From positions 1 to 21,025 of the forward strand of contig JAEEWS010000045.1 of the NCBI GenBank assembly GCA_016287765.1: a stretch of 21,025 nucleotides of DNA, in the 5' to 3' direction. The position numbers and the translations under genes were made by a program. This document shows positions 1 through 11,192 of the stretch, in pieces. The stretch's first letter is position 1. Each line of letters begins with the position of its first letter. This DNA is from Lachnospiraceae bacterium. GTDB lineage: Bacteria > Bacillota_A > Clostridia > Lachnospirales > Lachnospiraceae. The notes beneath the pieces are model-generated. The model saw only the letters and a list, made by a program, of their open reading frames with translations, was not told the origin of the DNA and did not search any database.

Positions 1-980
1 TTACCACCCGTGTACCAGATCCCCAGTTCATCCAGAACTTCGGTGAGGATACGGGCGTTTTCTTTATAATAGGAAATATTTTCGTGGATCTGTTTCTGTC
101 CTTCCGGGGTGAACACCGCAGCTCCGCCCTTCTGGATGATGTAAGACACACCGTTGGTCTTAGTGGTCCTGTTTCTGACCCACATCTCATTAAAGCTCAT
201 GCCTTCTCTTACCAGATCCTTAGGGATAACCGTATAGCCCAGTCTGGTGCCTGTGAAGCCCGCAGTCTTTGAAAGCGAGCATATCTCTATGGCGCAGGTC
301 TTTGCACCTTTAAGTTCAAATATGCTGTGAGGAAGCTCTTCATCCTCTATAAACGCTTCATAGGCTGCATCAAAAAGAATGACGGAGCCGTTCTCATTGG
401 CAAAATCCACCCATTTCTGAAGCTTCTTTTTGTCAAATACGGCTCCTGTGGGGTTGTTGGGAGAACATATGTACAAAATATCCGCTTTTGCTTCATCCGA
501 GGGTTCGGGCAGAAAGCCGTTTTCTATACCCGATGCAAGATGAACGATCTTTCTTCCCGCCATAACATTGGCATCCACATAGGCGGGATAGGCAGGCTCT
601 ATTACCAGAGCGGATGACTCTCTGTCAAAAAGATCCAGGATGTCTCCCAGCTCGTCGCTGGCTCCGCTGGATACGAAAACCTCTTCATCCCCCAGTTCAA
701 CACCACGTTTTGCATAGTATTCGGCAATGGTCTTTCTAAGAGCCGGATCTCCGCATTCGGGCATATATCCGTGAAACCGCTCTTTCTGTGCCTGGTCGTC
801 CACCGCCTGATGAAGGGCCTCGATCACATTTTTGCAAAGGGGCAGGGATACGTCTCCTATGCCCATGCGATAGAGCTTTGCTTCCGGGTTATCGTTAAGA
901 TAGGCCTTTATTTTTTGTGATATATTGTAAAACAGATAGGAATTTTTTAAATCCCCATAATGAAAATTCGGCTTCGTCAC
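1..980 (-). CDS. dapL: LL-diaminopimelate aminotransferase, C-terminus cut by window edge
   Basis: PLP-dependent class I/II aminotransferase. It converts tetrahydrodipicolinate directly to LL-diaminopimelate with glutamate as amino donor, bypassing the succinylated or acetylated intermediates of the DAP/lysine pathway; cytosolic. About 326 codons are visible of a family length near 400, so roughly 75-85 C-terminal residues lie left of position 1. Seen: N-terminal NSYLFYNISQKIKAY, MGIGDVSLPL, the CSPNNPTGAVF motif, and SLSKTAGFTGTRLGY, whose Lys238 is the expected Schiff-base lysine. This last motif is typical of LL-DAP aminotransferases. The start is a GTG at 980 whose last two bases are the first two of the dapF stop (GTGA). 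A GAGGT sequence lies about 6 bases upstream, and no ATG is in frame near it, so translation is probably coupled to dapF. It is the last visible gene of the leftward block. Confidence 0.93.
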   Translation of the reverse strand, partial: MTKPNFHYGDLKNSYLFYNISQKIKAYLNDNPEAKLYRMGIGDVSLPLCKNVIEALHQAVDDQAQKERFHGYMPECGDPALRKTIAEYYAKRGVELGDEEVFVSSGASDELGDILDLFDRESSALVIEPAYPAYVDANVMAGRKIVHLASGIENGFLPEPSDEAKADILYICSPNNPTGAVFDKKKLQKWVDFANENGSVILFDAAYEAFIEDEELPHSIFELKGAKTCAIEICSLSKTAGFTGTRLGYTVIPKDLVREGMSFNEMWVRNRTTKTNGVSYIIQKGGAAVFTPEGQKQIHENISYYKENARILTEVLDELGIWYTGG

Positions 981-1768
981 TCTTCTACCTCGCCTTCATA
1001 TATAAACTCTGCGGGTCCGCGCATTGTAACATTGTTATTTTCTTCCACAAATATGGTAAGAGCTCCGCCGTCAAGCAAAACCGTTATGGGAGTATTTACA
1101 TCGCAGACTCCGGTCTTTACGGCAGCCACCGCTGAAGCACAGGCTCCCGTACCGCAGGCCATGGTGATACCGCTGCCTCTTTCCCATACACGCATGCGGA
1201 GCTTATTTCTTTCAAGTACCTGCACAAACTCTGCATTAACACCGCCGGGAAATAGGGGGCTGTGCTCGATCTTGGGTCCGGTAACATCCAAGGTCACCTT
1301 TTCTATATCTTCAACAAAAAATACCGCATGAGGGTTCCCCACAGATACCGGAATGTACTTTAATTCAGCCTGATCCACCGTTATCCCGGACTCATCCCCA
1401 GCTTCGGAAAGTCCCATTCCCACAGTGACTTCCTTTACCTTACCGTTTCTCACATCAAGGCCCAGCGTCTTGATACCTGAAAGGGTTTCTACCTTAAGCA
1501 ATGTCTTATCCGTATAGCCCTTGTCGTAAACATATTTACCAACGCAGCGGATACCGTTTCCGCACATCTTTGCTTCACTTCCGTCCGCATTAAATATCCT
1601 CATCTTAAAGTCCGCAATATGGGAAGGCGAGATGTAGATCATTCCGTCGGATCCGGCGCCGAAGTGCCTTTCCGACAGCCTCATAGACAGGGATTTTATA
1701 TTTGCGGGAACTTCTCCGTAGACATAGAGATAATCGTTTCCCAGTCCGTGCATTTTTGTAAAGTGCAT
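977..1768 (-). CDS. dapF: Diaminopimelate epimerase
   Basis: Cofactor-independent racemase that interconverts LL- and meso-diaminopimelate, the step after DapL, supplying peptidoglycan and lysine. 263 aa, close to the usual 270-280. Two symmetric halves are seen, each with a catalytic cysteine: Cys69 in MCGNGIRC and Cys205 in ACGTGACAS. The N-terminal MHFTKMHGLGNDYLYV and the VGNPHAVFF and ERGSGIT motifs are family hallmarks. The start at 1768 has a strong AGGAGG site 5 bases upstream, just after the carB stop (TAG, 1778-1780), leaving 9 bp between the genes. Its stop overlaps the dapL GTG. DapF followed by DapL makes a two-step module from tetrahydrodipicolinate to meso-DAP. No missing catalytic residues. 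Confidence 0.97.
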   Translation of the reverse strand: MHFTKMHGLGNDYLYVYGEVPANIKSLSMRLSERHFGAGSDGMIYISPSHIADFKMRIFNADGSEAKMCGNGIRCVGKYVYDKGYTDKTLLKVETLSGIKTLGLDVRNGKVKEVTVGMGLSEAGDESGITVDQAELKYIPVSVGNPHAVFFVEDIEKVTLDVTGPKIEHSPLFPGGVNAEFVQVLERNKLRMRVWERGSGITMACGTGACASAVAAVKTGVCDVNTPITVLLDGGALTIFVEENNNVTMRGPAEFIYEGEVEE

Positions 1769-1777
1769 ATTATCCTC

Positions 1778-4700
1778 CTATTCCGCAGCATCTATAGTCG
1801 ATACCCCAAGTGTCAATTCCTCCAGCACATCCAATACCATACGGACGGTATCCAAGGATGTGAGCATCGGAATATTGTTAAGCGCAGCCGCCCTTCTGAT
1901 GGCTGTTCCATCTCCGTAGTGTACTCCCGAAAGCACCGCTCTGGTGTTTATCACATAGCTTACATAGCCTGCGCGGATGGAATCCACCACCTCATGGCTT
2001 CCCTCGCTGGGCTTACCCAGGATGTGGGTCCTGATGCCGTTTTCCTTTAAAACCTGTCCCGTAAGACTGGTGGCTTCAATGTTAAAGCCCATGTTATAAA
2101 ACCTTCTTACCAAAGGTACTGTTTCGGCCTTGTCCTCATCTGCCACGCTTACAAGCACGGTTCCGTAATTCTTAAGCTTAAAGCCGGAAGCTATCAGCGC
2201 TTTATAGGCAGCTCTGTGAAGCTTCTTGTCATATCCTATGGCTTCACCCGTGGACTTCATCTCGGGTGAAAGGTAAGCATCCATTCCTCTGAGCTTTGAG
2301 AAGGAAAAGGCAGGTACCTTAACATAGAAGCGTTCCTTTTCTTTGGGATAGATCTCGTTTATACCCTGTTCTTTAAGGGTCTTACCCAGCATTACCAATG
2401 TACCTATATCCGCCAGGGAATAACCCGTGGCCTTTGAAAGGAAGGGTACGGTCCTGGAGGATCTGGGATTGACTTCTATGATGTAGACCCGGTCAAAGGG
2501 ATCCACGATGAACTGGATATTGTACAGGCCCTTTATCCCTATGCCCAGACCCAGCTTTTTCGTATAATCCAGGATGGTTTCCTTCACCTTATCCGAAAGG
2601 CTGTAGGAAGGATAAACGCTGATGGAATCTCCCGAATGGACTCCCGTTCTTTCCACCAGTTCCATGATACCGGGCACGAACACGTCTTTGCCGTCACAGA
2701 CAGCATCCACTTCCACTTCTTTACCTTTAATATATTTATCCACAAGTACCGGCTTATCCTCATCCACCTCCACGGCGGTCTTAAGATAATTCCACATGGC
2801 CTCTTCCTTGGCCACTATCTGCATGGCTCTTCCGCCCAGAACAAAGGAGGGACGTACAAGCACGGGATAGCCTATCTCTTTTGCTGCCCTTACGCCTTCT
2901 TCGATACAGGTTACCGCCCGTCCTTCGGGCTGGGGTATCTTGAGGTCCAAAAGCAGTTTTTCAAAAAGGTCCCTGTCCTCTGCCTTTGCTATGGCTTCAC
3001 AGTCGGTACCTATAAGCCTCACTCCTCTTTCCTTAAGAGGTTCCGCCAGATTGATGGCTGTCTGTCCGCCAAAGGTACAGATAACCCCTTCCGGCTTTTC
3101 GAGTAATATCACGTTCATAACATCCTCGGGACAGAGGGGCTCAAAATAGAGCTTATCCGAACAGGTGTAATCCGTGGAAACGGTTTCCGGATTGTTATTT
3201 ATGATGATGGCTTCATAGCCCGCTTTTCTGATGGTCTGAACAGCGTGTACAGCGGAATAATCGAATTCCACACCCTGTCCGATCCTGATGGGTCCTGAAC
3301 CCAATACCAGGAGCTTCTTTTTATCCGAAACCCGGGATTCGTTCTCTGTTAAGGAACTTTCGTAAGAGGAATAGAAGTAGGGAATGTAGCTTTCAAATTC
3401 CGAAGCACAGGTATCTATCATCTTATAGACCGGGAAGATACCTTTTTCCTTACGAAGCTCAAAAACCTCTCTTTCCTTCATGCCCCAGAGAATACCTATC
3501 TCCCTGTCGGAAAATCCCATTCTCTTGGCTTCTGAAAGACCTGCCGTATTCCCGGGACAAGCCGCCAGTTCCTTTTCTTCGTCCGCTATATTTTTAAGCT
3601 TCCTTAAGAAGAACCTGTCTATCTCAGTGAGTTCGGCTATTTCGTCCACGGTAACTCCTCTTCTTAAGAGTTCCGTAAGGGCATATAATCTGTCGTCCCT
3701 TCCAATGGTTATATAATCCTTTATGGCCTCTGTACTCATATTGTCAAACTTTGGCATATGAAGGTGAAACGCTCCGTTTTCGAGAGAACGTATGCCTTTT
3801 AAGAGACTTTCCTCAAAGGTCCTGCCCACGCTCATGATCTCGCCGGTGGCCTTCATCTGGGTGGAAAGGGAATTGTCCGCATCCGTAAACTTGTCGAAGG
3901 GGAAGCGGGGAAGCTTGGTAACCACATAGTCAAGGGAAGGCTCGAAGGCCGCGGGAGTGTTGGCAATGGGGATCTCGTCCAAAGTCATTCCCACGCCTAT
4001 CTTTGCCGAAACCCTGGCGATGGGATAACCGCTGGCCTTGGAGGCAAGAGCCGAGGAACGGGAAACTCTGGGATTCACTTCGATAAGGTAATAATCGAAG
4101 GACTTGGGATCCAGAGCAAACTGCACATTACACCCTCCTTCTATCTTAAGCGCCCTGATGATCTTAAGGGCACTGTTTCTAAGCATATGATATTCTTTAT
4201 TTGTAAGGGTCTGAGAGGGGCAGACAACCACGGAATCTCCCGTATGCACGCCCACCGGATCCAGATTTTCCATATTACAGATGGTGATGGCCGTATCGTT
4301 CTTGTCTCTCATCACCTCGTATTCTATCTCTTTAAAGCCCTTAACGCTCTTTTCCACCAATACCTGATGCACGGGTGAAAGTTCCAGGGCGTTTTTCATA
4401 AGACTCTTAAACTCATCTTCGTTTTCCGCAAAGCCGCCGCCTGTTCCTCCAAGGGTAAAAGCAGGACGGAGCACCACGGGATAGCCTATTTTTTTTGCGA
4501 TCTCAAGTCCGCTCTCCACGGATTCGGCGATCTCCGAAGGAAGTACCGGCTCTCCGAGACCGATGCAAAGCTCTTTAAAAAGCTCTCTGTCCTCTGCTCT
4601 TTCTATGGACTCACTCTTTGTCCCCAAAAGCTCGGTCCGGCATTCCGCAAGGATCCCCTTCTTTTCCAGCTGCATGGCCAGGTTCAGTCCCGTCTGCCCT

Positions 4701-4972
4701 CCTATGCCCGGCAAAATGGCATCGGGCCTTTCGTAACGTATGATCTTGGCTATGAATTCCAGTGTCAAAGGCTCCATGTAGACCTTGTCTGCCACAGAAG
4801 TATCCGTCATAATAGTGGCGGGATTGGAATTACAGAGGATCACCTTATAGCCCTCTTCTTTAAGGGCGAGACATGCCTGGGTTCCGGCATAGTCAAATTC
4901 CGCTGCCTGTCCGATCACTATAGGCCCCGATCCTATGACCAAGATTTTCTTCAGATCCGTTCTTTTAGGCAT
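1778..4972 (-). CDS. carB: Carbamoyl-phosphate synthase large subunit
   Basis: Makes carbamoyl phosphate from bicarbonate, two ATP and ammonia channelled from CarA, for pyrimidines and arginine. 1064 aa, the normal bacterial length. Two homologous ATP-grasp halves are visible. The first begins [19 protein letters not shown] near residue 13 and carries [12 protein letters not shown]. The second begins [18 protein letters not shown] near residue 555 and carries [14 protein letters not shown]-terminal MGS-like regulatory domain starts near residue 935; in characterised enzymes this domain binds allosteric effectors such as UMP, IMP or ornithine. The start at 4972 is 4 bp after the carA stop, with an AAGGAAGGGTGA site inside the carA end. 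No PyrR-type attenuator was seen upstream of carAB, so pyrimidine control may be replaced by control from the upstream nitrogen genes. Confidence 0.98.
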   Translation of the reverse strand: MPKRTDLKKILVIGSGPIVIGQAAEFDYAGTQACLALKEEGYKVILCNSNPATIMTDTSVADKVYMEPLTLEFIAKIIRYERPDAILPGIGGQTGLNLAMQLEKKGILAECRTELLGTKSESIERAEDRELFKELCIGLGEPVLPSEIAESVESGLEIAKKIGYPVVLRPAFTLGGTGGGFAENEDEFKSLMKNALELSPVHQVLVEKSVKGFKEIEYEVMRDKNDTAITICNMENLDPVGVHTGDSVVVCPSQTLTNKEYHMLRNSALKIIRALKIEGGCNVQFALDPKSFDYYLIEVNPRVSRSSALASKASGYPIARVSAKIGVGMTLDEIPIANTPAAFEPSLDYVVTKLPRFPFDKFTDADNSLSTQMKATGEIMSVGRTFEESLLKGIRSLENGAFHLHMPKFDNMSTEAIKDYITIGRDDRLYALTELLRRGVTVDEIAELTEIDRFFLRKLKNIADEEKELAACPGNTAGLSEAKRMGFSDREIGILWGMKEREVFELRKEKGIFPVYKMIDTCASEFESYIPYFYSSYESSLTENESRVSDKKKLLVLGSGPIRIGQGVEFDYSAVHAVQTIRKAGYEAIIINNNPETVSTDYTCSDKLYFEPLCPEDVMNVILLEKPEGVICTFGGQTAINLAEPLKERGVRLIGTDCEAIAKAEDRDLFEKLLLDLKIPQPEGRAVTCIEEGVRAAKEIGYPVLVRPSFVLGGRAMQIVAKEEAMWNYLKTAVEVDEDKPVLVDKYIKGKEVEVDAVCDGKDVFVPGIMELVERTGVHSGDSISVYPSYSLSDKVKETILDYTKKLGLGIGIKGLYNIQFIVDPFDRVYIIEVNPRSSRTVPFLSKATGYSLADIGTLVMLGKTLKEQGINEIYPKEKERFYVKVPAFSFSKLRGMDAYLSPEMKSTGEAIGYDKKLHRAAYKALIASGFKLKNYGTVLVSVADEDKAETVPLVRRFYNMGFNIEATSLTGQVLKENGIRTHILGKPSEGSHEVVDSIRAGYVSYVINTRAVLSGVHYGDGTAIRRAAALNNIPMLTSLDTVRMVLDVLEELTLGVSTIDAAE

Positions 4973-4976
4973 ATGT

Positions 4977-6059
4977 TCACCCTTCCTTTATTATGTTCAT
5001 GAATTTATCGAATAAGTATCCGCTGTCCTCAGGCCCCGGTGCGCTTTCCGGATGGTATTGAACGCTGAACACTTTGTTTTCCTTACTCTCTGCGCCTTCC
5101 ACCGTACCGTCCAGCAGATTTATATGCGTTACTTTTAACGGTGTAGCTTTAAGGCTCCCGTCATCCACCGCATAAGAATGGTTCTGGGATGTTATCTCGA
5201 TCTTTCCCGTTTCCAGATTCTTAACCGGATGATTTCCGCCTCTGTGTCCGAATTTAAGCTTGTAGGTACGTGCTCCCATGGCCAGGGCGATAAGCTGATG
5301 CCCAAGGCAGATACCGAAGATGGGGCACTTTCCTATGAGTTTTTTTATGGTTTCTATGGTTTCCGGAACATCCTCCGGATCTCCCGGACCATTGGATACG
5401 AAGACTCCGTCCGGATTAAGCTTCATTATGCTTTCATAGCTTGTATTCCATGGCACGACGCTCACACGGCAATCTCTTGCAACAAAGGAGTGCACTATGT
5501 TCCTTTTCATGCCGCAATCGATTGCCACTATGTGCTTCGTTCCCGAAGGATTCACCTCATAAGCCTCTTTAACGCTCACTCTAGAGACCGCGTCTTTCGG
5601 AAGAGCTGACTCCTTCAATTTCTCAAGTCCTTCTTTAAGGGGAGTATTGCTGTCGGTAAGAAGGATCTTTTGACTTCCGGTATCACGGATCATTCGATTT
5701 ATCTTTCTGGTGTCGAGTCCGCATATGCCCGGTATATTGAAACGCAGCATGGCGTTTCCGAGACTTTCCTCGCTTCTGAAATTGGAAGGGGCGTCGTTGT
5801 ATTCGTGTACAATAAGGGCGCCTATAGAGGGAACGAGCGATTCATAGTCATCGGCCGCCATACCGTAGTTTCCGATCAGAGGGTAGGTCATCACCACTGC
5901 CTGATCCGTATAGGAGGGGTCGGACATGATCTCCTGATAACCTGCCATAGAAGTATTAAAAACGATTTCAAGCACTCGCTCTCCGTCGGCTCCGAAGGAA
6001 TAACCGTAGTATTCCTCACCGTTCTCAAAAATGATTTTTTTGTCGAATTTAGTTTTCAT
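4977..6059 (-). CDS. carA: Carbamoyl-phosphate synthase small subunit (glutaminase)
   Basis: Class I (triad-type) glutamine amidotransferase that hydrolyses glutamine and passes ammonia to CarB. 360 aa, typical. The N-terminal CarA-specific domain ([31 protein letters not shown]) is followed by the glutaminase domain with [10 protein letters not shown], nucleophile Cys251 in FGICLGHQ, and His336/Glu338 in VQYHPES, so the catalytic triad is intact. The start at 6059 has AAGGAG 6 bases upstream. There are 36 bp from the pyrG stop and 4 bp to carB. One of five glutamine-consuming amidotransferases in the window. Confidence 0.98.
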   Translation of the reverse strand: MKTKFDKKIIFENGEEYYGYSFGADGERVLEIVFNTSMAGYQEIMSDPSYTDQAVVMTYPLIGNYGMAADDYESLVPSIGALIVHEYNDAPSNFRSEESLGNAMLRFNIPGICGLDTRKINRMIRDTGSQKILLTDSNTPLKEGLEKLKESALPKDAVSRVSVKEAYEVNPSGTKHIVAIDCGMKRNIVHSFVARDCRVSVVPWNTSYESIMKLNPDGVFVSNGPGDPEDVPETIETIKKLIGKCPIFGICLGHQLIALAMGARTYKLKFGHRGGNHPVKNLETGKIEITSQNHSYAVDDGSLKATPLKVTHINLLDGTVEGAESKENKVFSVQYHPESAPGPEDSGYLFDKFMNIIKEG

Positions 6060-6095
6060 GAAAGCTCCTTGATCACGTTATTCAATACCTGTTCA

Positions 6096-7736
<1,641 letters not shown>

Positions 7737-7750
7737 TCATCTGTATTATT

Positions 7751-9334
7751 TTATTTTCCGCTTTCCCCATAGTTTGCAAGTACTCGCGCCGAAGGATCGT
7801 TAACGTTGCATCCTTCCCATTCTTTGTTGGGCATCCAGAAATCCTTTATCATTTCTGCCTGTCCGGGATAGTACTTTTCGAAGATCTCACGATAAAGCAG
7901 GGATTCTTTTGTAAAAGGTTTTGCATGACCGTATTTTTCCTTCTTTTCCTCGAATTCCTCATCCGTGTATTTCCCGTTTGCATATTCCTTAAGATAATCC
8001 ACCATGGAATGTCCCACAGCATCCGAAAAGGCTGCCTTCTCTCTCCAGAGGATACCGTCGGGAAGATAATCAAGACCTTCAAAAGCATGACGGAGCAGAT
8101 ACTTTCCCTTGTTGTATCTGTTCATTTTCATTTCCGGATCCAGACTCATCACATATCTTACAAAATCCAGATCTCCGAAAGGAACTCTTGCCTCCAGGGA
8201 GTTTACGGATATGCATCTGTCCGCACGAAGTACATCGTACATGTGCAATTCCTTAACCCTCTTTTCGGCCTCTTTTTGGAAGGCCTCGGCATTTGGTGCA
8301 AAATCAGTATATTTATATCCGAAGATCTCATCCGAGATCTCACCCGTTAATATTACTCTCACATCCGTTTTCTCATGTATGGCTTTGCAGACCAGATACA
8401 TTCCCATGCTGGCACGGATGGTGGTGATATCATAGGTCCCAAGTAACTCAATAACCCTCTCCAATGAGGAGATCACTTCATCGGGAGTCATATAAACTTC
8501 CGTATGGTCCGAACCGATAAAGTCCGCTACCTGCTTTGCGTATTTAAGATCTATGGCATCCTCGCTCATTCCGATGGCAAAGGTCCTGATGGGCTTTTTG
8601 CTCCTTTTGGCCGCAACCGCGCACACAAGAGAAGAATCAAGTCCTCCCGAAAGCAGGAAACCCACTTTTGAGTCCGAGATCAGTCTTTTGTCTATTCCCT
8701 TGATCAGTTTCTCCCTGATCTTTCCACAGGCCGTTTCCAGATCATCGGTGCATTTTGTCACCGGCTTTGAAATATCCTCGTAGCACACGAAAACACCGTT
8801 TTTATAGTAATGGCCCGGAGGAAAAGGCATGATCCTGTCAACTATACCCACCAGGTTCTTGGGTTCGCTGGCCAAGACCATAACGCCCTTTTCATCGTGA
8901 CCGTAATACAGAGGTCTGATACCTATCTGGTCTCTTGCGGCAATGAACTCTCCCGTTTCTCCGTCATAGATGATCATTGCAAACTCCGCATCCAGCTTCG
9001 AAAACATCTCCGTTTTGTATTCCCTGTACATGGGGAGGATGATCTCGCAGTCACTGTCGCTCTTAAAGGCATATCCTTTCTCGATGAGTTTCCTTCTTTC
9101 CTCTTCAAAGCCATAGAGTTCTCCGTTACAGATCACATAGCTTCCGTCAAGTTCGAAGGGCTGCATGCCCTCGGGAGTAAGTCCCATGATCGACAGTCTT
9201 CTGAATCCCAGAAGACCGTTGCCGGTATCAATGATACGGCAGTCATCCGGTCCTCTGGATTCAGTCTTTGCAAAGCCTTCTTCAAATTTACTCATGTCGG
9301 CATCACTGCCGCAATAGCCCATTATAGAACACAT
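7751..9334 (-). CDS. asnB: Asparagine synthetase, glutamine-hydrolysing (E. coli AsnB type)
   Basis: Converts aspartate to asparagine with ATP and glutamine. 527 aa. The N-terminal class II (Ntn) glutaminase domain starts MCSIMGYCGS with nucleophile Cys2; glutamine-binding elements at Arg45/46, NGE (70-72) and SDSDCE (about 93-97) are present. The synthetase domain has the PP-loop LSGGLDSS (228-235) and TYDITTIRAS. Overall pattern, including the WMPNKEW...NDPSARVL C-terminus, follows E. coli AsnB (554 aa) rather than the longer B. subtilis-like form found at 19051. Odd point: the motif usually read as SGEGSDE is TGEISDE here (330-336), followed by IFGYKY instead of VFGGY. The start at 9334 has a GAGGA site 7 bases upstream. 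Probably active, but substrate or efficiency could differ. Confidence 0.93.
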   Translation of the reverse strand: MCSIMGYCGSDADMSKFEEGFAKTESRGPDDCRIIDTGNGLLGFRRLSIMGLTPEGMQPFELDGSYVICNGELYGFEEERRKLIEKGYAFKSDSDCEIILPMYREYKTEMFSKLDAEFAMIIYDGETGEFIAARDQIGIRPLYYGHDEKGVMVLASEPKNLVGIVDRIMPFPPGHYYKNGVFVCYEDISKPVTKCTDDLETACGKIREKLIKGIDKRLISDSKVGFLLSGGLDSSLVCAVAAKRSKKPIRTFAIGMSEDAIDLKYAKQVADFIGSDHTEVYMTPDEVISSLERVIELLGTYDITTIRASMGMYLVCKAIHEKTDVRVILTGEISDEIFGYKYTDFAPNAEAFQKEAEKRVKELHMYDVLRADRCISVNSLEARVPFGDLDFVRYVMSLDPEMKMNRYNKGKYLLRHAFEGLDYLPDGILWREKAAFSDAVGHSMVDYLKEYANGKYTDEEFEEKKEKYGHAKPFTKESLLYREIFEKYYPGQAEMIKDFWMPNKEWEGCNVNDPSARVLANYGESGK

Positions 9335-9379
9335 AAGTCAGTCCTCTTTCGATAGATTCTTCATAATATATAAGGATGA

Positions 9380-11104
9380 TCATTCAACATCCTGCAATGC
9401 GTCATAACCTTCTTCGCCAGTACGTACCTTAACCACGTTCTCAACATCGTATACGAAGATCTTTCCGTCTCCGATATGTCCTGTATAAAGTACTTTCTTG
9501 GCTGTTTCAATAACATCTCTTACAGGGATGGCGGATACTACGATATCCACCTGTACCTTGGGTCTCAGGTCTGTTTCTACGGCAACGCCACGGTAAAACT
9601 CCGTATGTCCTTTCTGCATACCGTAACCCATTACATGGGAAACGGTCATACCGGTGATACCCAGATTGTTCATTGCAGCCTTAAGGGCATAGAGCTTCTC
9701 CTCCTTAAATACGATCTCAACCTTTGTGAACTTAGGTCCCTCAGAAGGGAATGCAGGCTCTCTCTTAACCTGTACCGCTTCGGCAACGGGTGTGGTTCCT
9801 GTAACAGCAACCGGAACTTCGCTGTTTCCGAAATCGGAATACTTGTCAACTGCAGGCATGAAGTCAGCATAGGCACTGGGAAGTCCGTGTTCGCTGATAT
9901 CAAGACCCATAAGCTCATCAGCCGCATCTGCTCTGAGGACCTTTAGTTTCTTCAATAAAGCGAAGAAAAGGAACATTGTGATAGCCGACCATGCAGCCAC
10001 GGTAACGAAGCCGAGAAGCTGTATGCCAAGCTGTGTAGCATCACCTGTGTAGAAAAGGCCGTTAAGCCCTGCAGGTGCATCGGGGTTAGCAAGAAGTCCT
10101 ACAGCGATGGTACCCCAGATACCGTTTGCGCAGTGAACGCCTACAGCACCTACGGGATCATCGATGTGAAGCTTAAGATCAAGGCCTTCAACAACAATCA
10201 CTACCAGGATACCTGCCACGATACCTACAACTGCCGCTCCGACGGCATCGAAGGCGTCACATCCTGCTGTTACTGCAACAAGACCTGCAAGTGAAGCGTT
10301 GAGACACATTGAAACATCAGGCTTACCATTCTTGATCCAGGTATAGATAAGGGTTGTTACGGTTGCAACAGAAGGAGCTATGGTAGTCGTAAGGAAGATA
10401 GCGGAAAGCTCCGAAGGAGTGGTAGCCGCAGCACCGTTGAATCCGTACCAGCCCAGCCAGAGGATGAACACACCCAATGCGCCGAGAGGAATGGAATGTC
10501 CGGGAATAGCATTGACTTTGGTAACCTTACCTTTTTTGTCATAAACATATTTTCCGATACGGGGTCCGAGGGCAATGGCACCGATAAGAGCGGCAATACC
10601 GCCTACCATGTGGATCGCACAGGAGCCTGCATAATCATGGAAGCCCATCTGACTGAGCCAGCCGCCGCCCCAGATCCAGTGAGCCTCAATGGGATAGACA
10701 AGAAGCGAGATTATGCCGGAATAAATGCAATAAGATGAAAATCTTGTTCTCTCTGCCATGGCGCCGGAAACGATGGTAGCCGTTGTCGCACAGAATACAA
10801 GGTTAAATACGAAATAGCTGGCATCCGTAAAGCCGTCGGCAGGGGATGCGATAAAATCCTTAAAATGTGTGAAAAGATCAAGATTGGGTCTTCCGATGAG
10901 ACCGAAGAGCATGTCCTCTCCCATCATCAAAGTGTAACCCAGAACAGAAAAGACCACCGTTCCTATACAAAAATCCATCAGGTTCTTCATTATGATGTTT
11001 CCTGCATTCTTAGCGCGGGTAAAACCTGTTTCTACCATTGCAAATCCCGCCTGCATCCAGAAAACCAAAGCAGCACCGATCAAAAACCAAAATTCAACAG
11101 ACAT
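9380..11104 (-). CDS. amt: Ammonium transporter fused to a C-terminal PII signalling domain (Amt-GlnK)
   Basis: 574 aa from the start chosen here. Residues about 1-395 are an Amt/Rh channel of about 11 membrane spans: pore twin histidines His165 (CAIHMVGG) and His324 (VGVHCANG), phenylalanine gate Phe104 and Phe222 (WYGFNG), and the AERTRF motif. A linker of about 60 residues leads to a complete PII domain (about 459-574) with GITGMTVSHVMGYGMQKGH, YRG, TGHIGDGKIFV and RTGEE. In E. coli, separate GlnK plugs AmtB by inserting the T-loop Arg47 in the pore; that Arg is present (Arg505). The T-loop tyrosine modified in E. coli (Tyr51) is Val509, so uridylylation there is impossible. Start: ATG 11104 is preceded by AGGTGA; an in-frame ATG at 11122 would add 6 residues but lies next to a strong hairpin with a poor site. 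It follows the GSIII gene. Confidence 0.93.
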   Translation of the reverse strand: MSVEFWFLIGAALVFWMQAGFAMVETGFTRAKNAGNIIMKNLMDFCIGTVVFSVLGYTLMMGEDMLFGLIGRPNLDLFTHFKDFIASPADGFTDASYFVFNLVFCATTATIVSGAMAERTRFSSYCIYSGIISLLVYPIEAHWIWGGGWLSQMGFHDYAGSCAIHMVGGIAALIGAIALGPRIGKYVYDKKGKVTKVNAIPGHSIPLGALGVFILWLGWYGFNGAAATTPSELSAIFLTTTIAPSVATVTTLIYTWIKNGKPDVSMCLNASLAGLVAVTAGCDAFDAVGAAVVGIVAGILVVIVVEGLDLKLHIDDPVGAVGVHCANGIWGTIAVGLLANPDAPAGLNGLFYTGDATQLGIQLLGFVTVAAWSAITMFLFFALLKKLKVLRADAADELMGLDISEHGLPSAYADFMPAVDKYSDFGNSEVPVAVTGTTPVAEAVQVKREPAFPSEGPKFTKVEIVFKEEKLYALKAAMNNLGITGMTVSHVMGYGMQKGHTEFYRGVAVETDLRPKVQVDIVVSAIPVRDVIETAKKVLYTGHIGDGKIFVYDVENVVKVRTGEEGYDALQDVE

Positions 11105-11128
11105 AATGTCACCTACTTTCATTTACTT

Positions 11129-11148
11129 CCCCCGGACTTTGCCGGGGG
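11129..11148 (-). promoter_or_regulatory. Perfect 7-bp GC hairpin between glnN and amt
   Basis: In the minus-strand transcript CCCCCGG and CCGGGGG pair around the six-base loop CAAAGT. The hairpin ends 6 bases before the in-frame ATG at 11122 and is not followed by a T-run, so it is unlikely to terminate transcription efficiently. It would mask any ribosome site for ATG 11122 and leaves the AGGTGA site of ATG 11104 free. Possible roles are an mRNA processing or stability element separating glnN from amt, or a protein-binding hairpin. Function is inferred only. Confidence 0.55.
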
Positions 11149-11192
11149 AGTGCAGTTATCAGTTAACTTCTATCCCAATACATTTATATTTC

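Noticed and set aside
9335..9379. Internal promoter between amt and asnB (TATATT on the minus strand)
   Set aside because: The -10-like TATATT has no -35 box at 16-18 bp.
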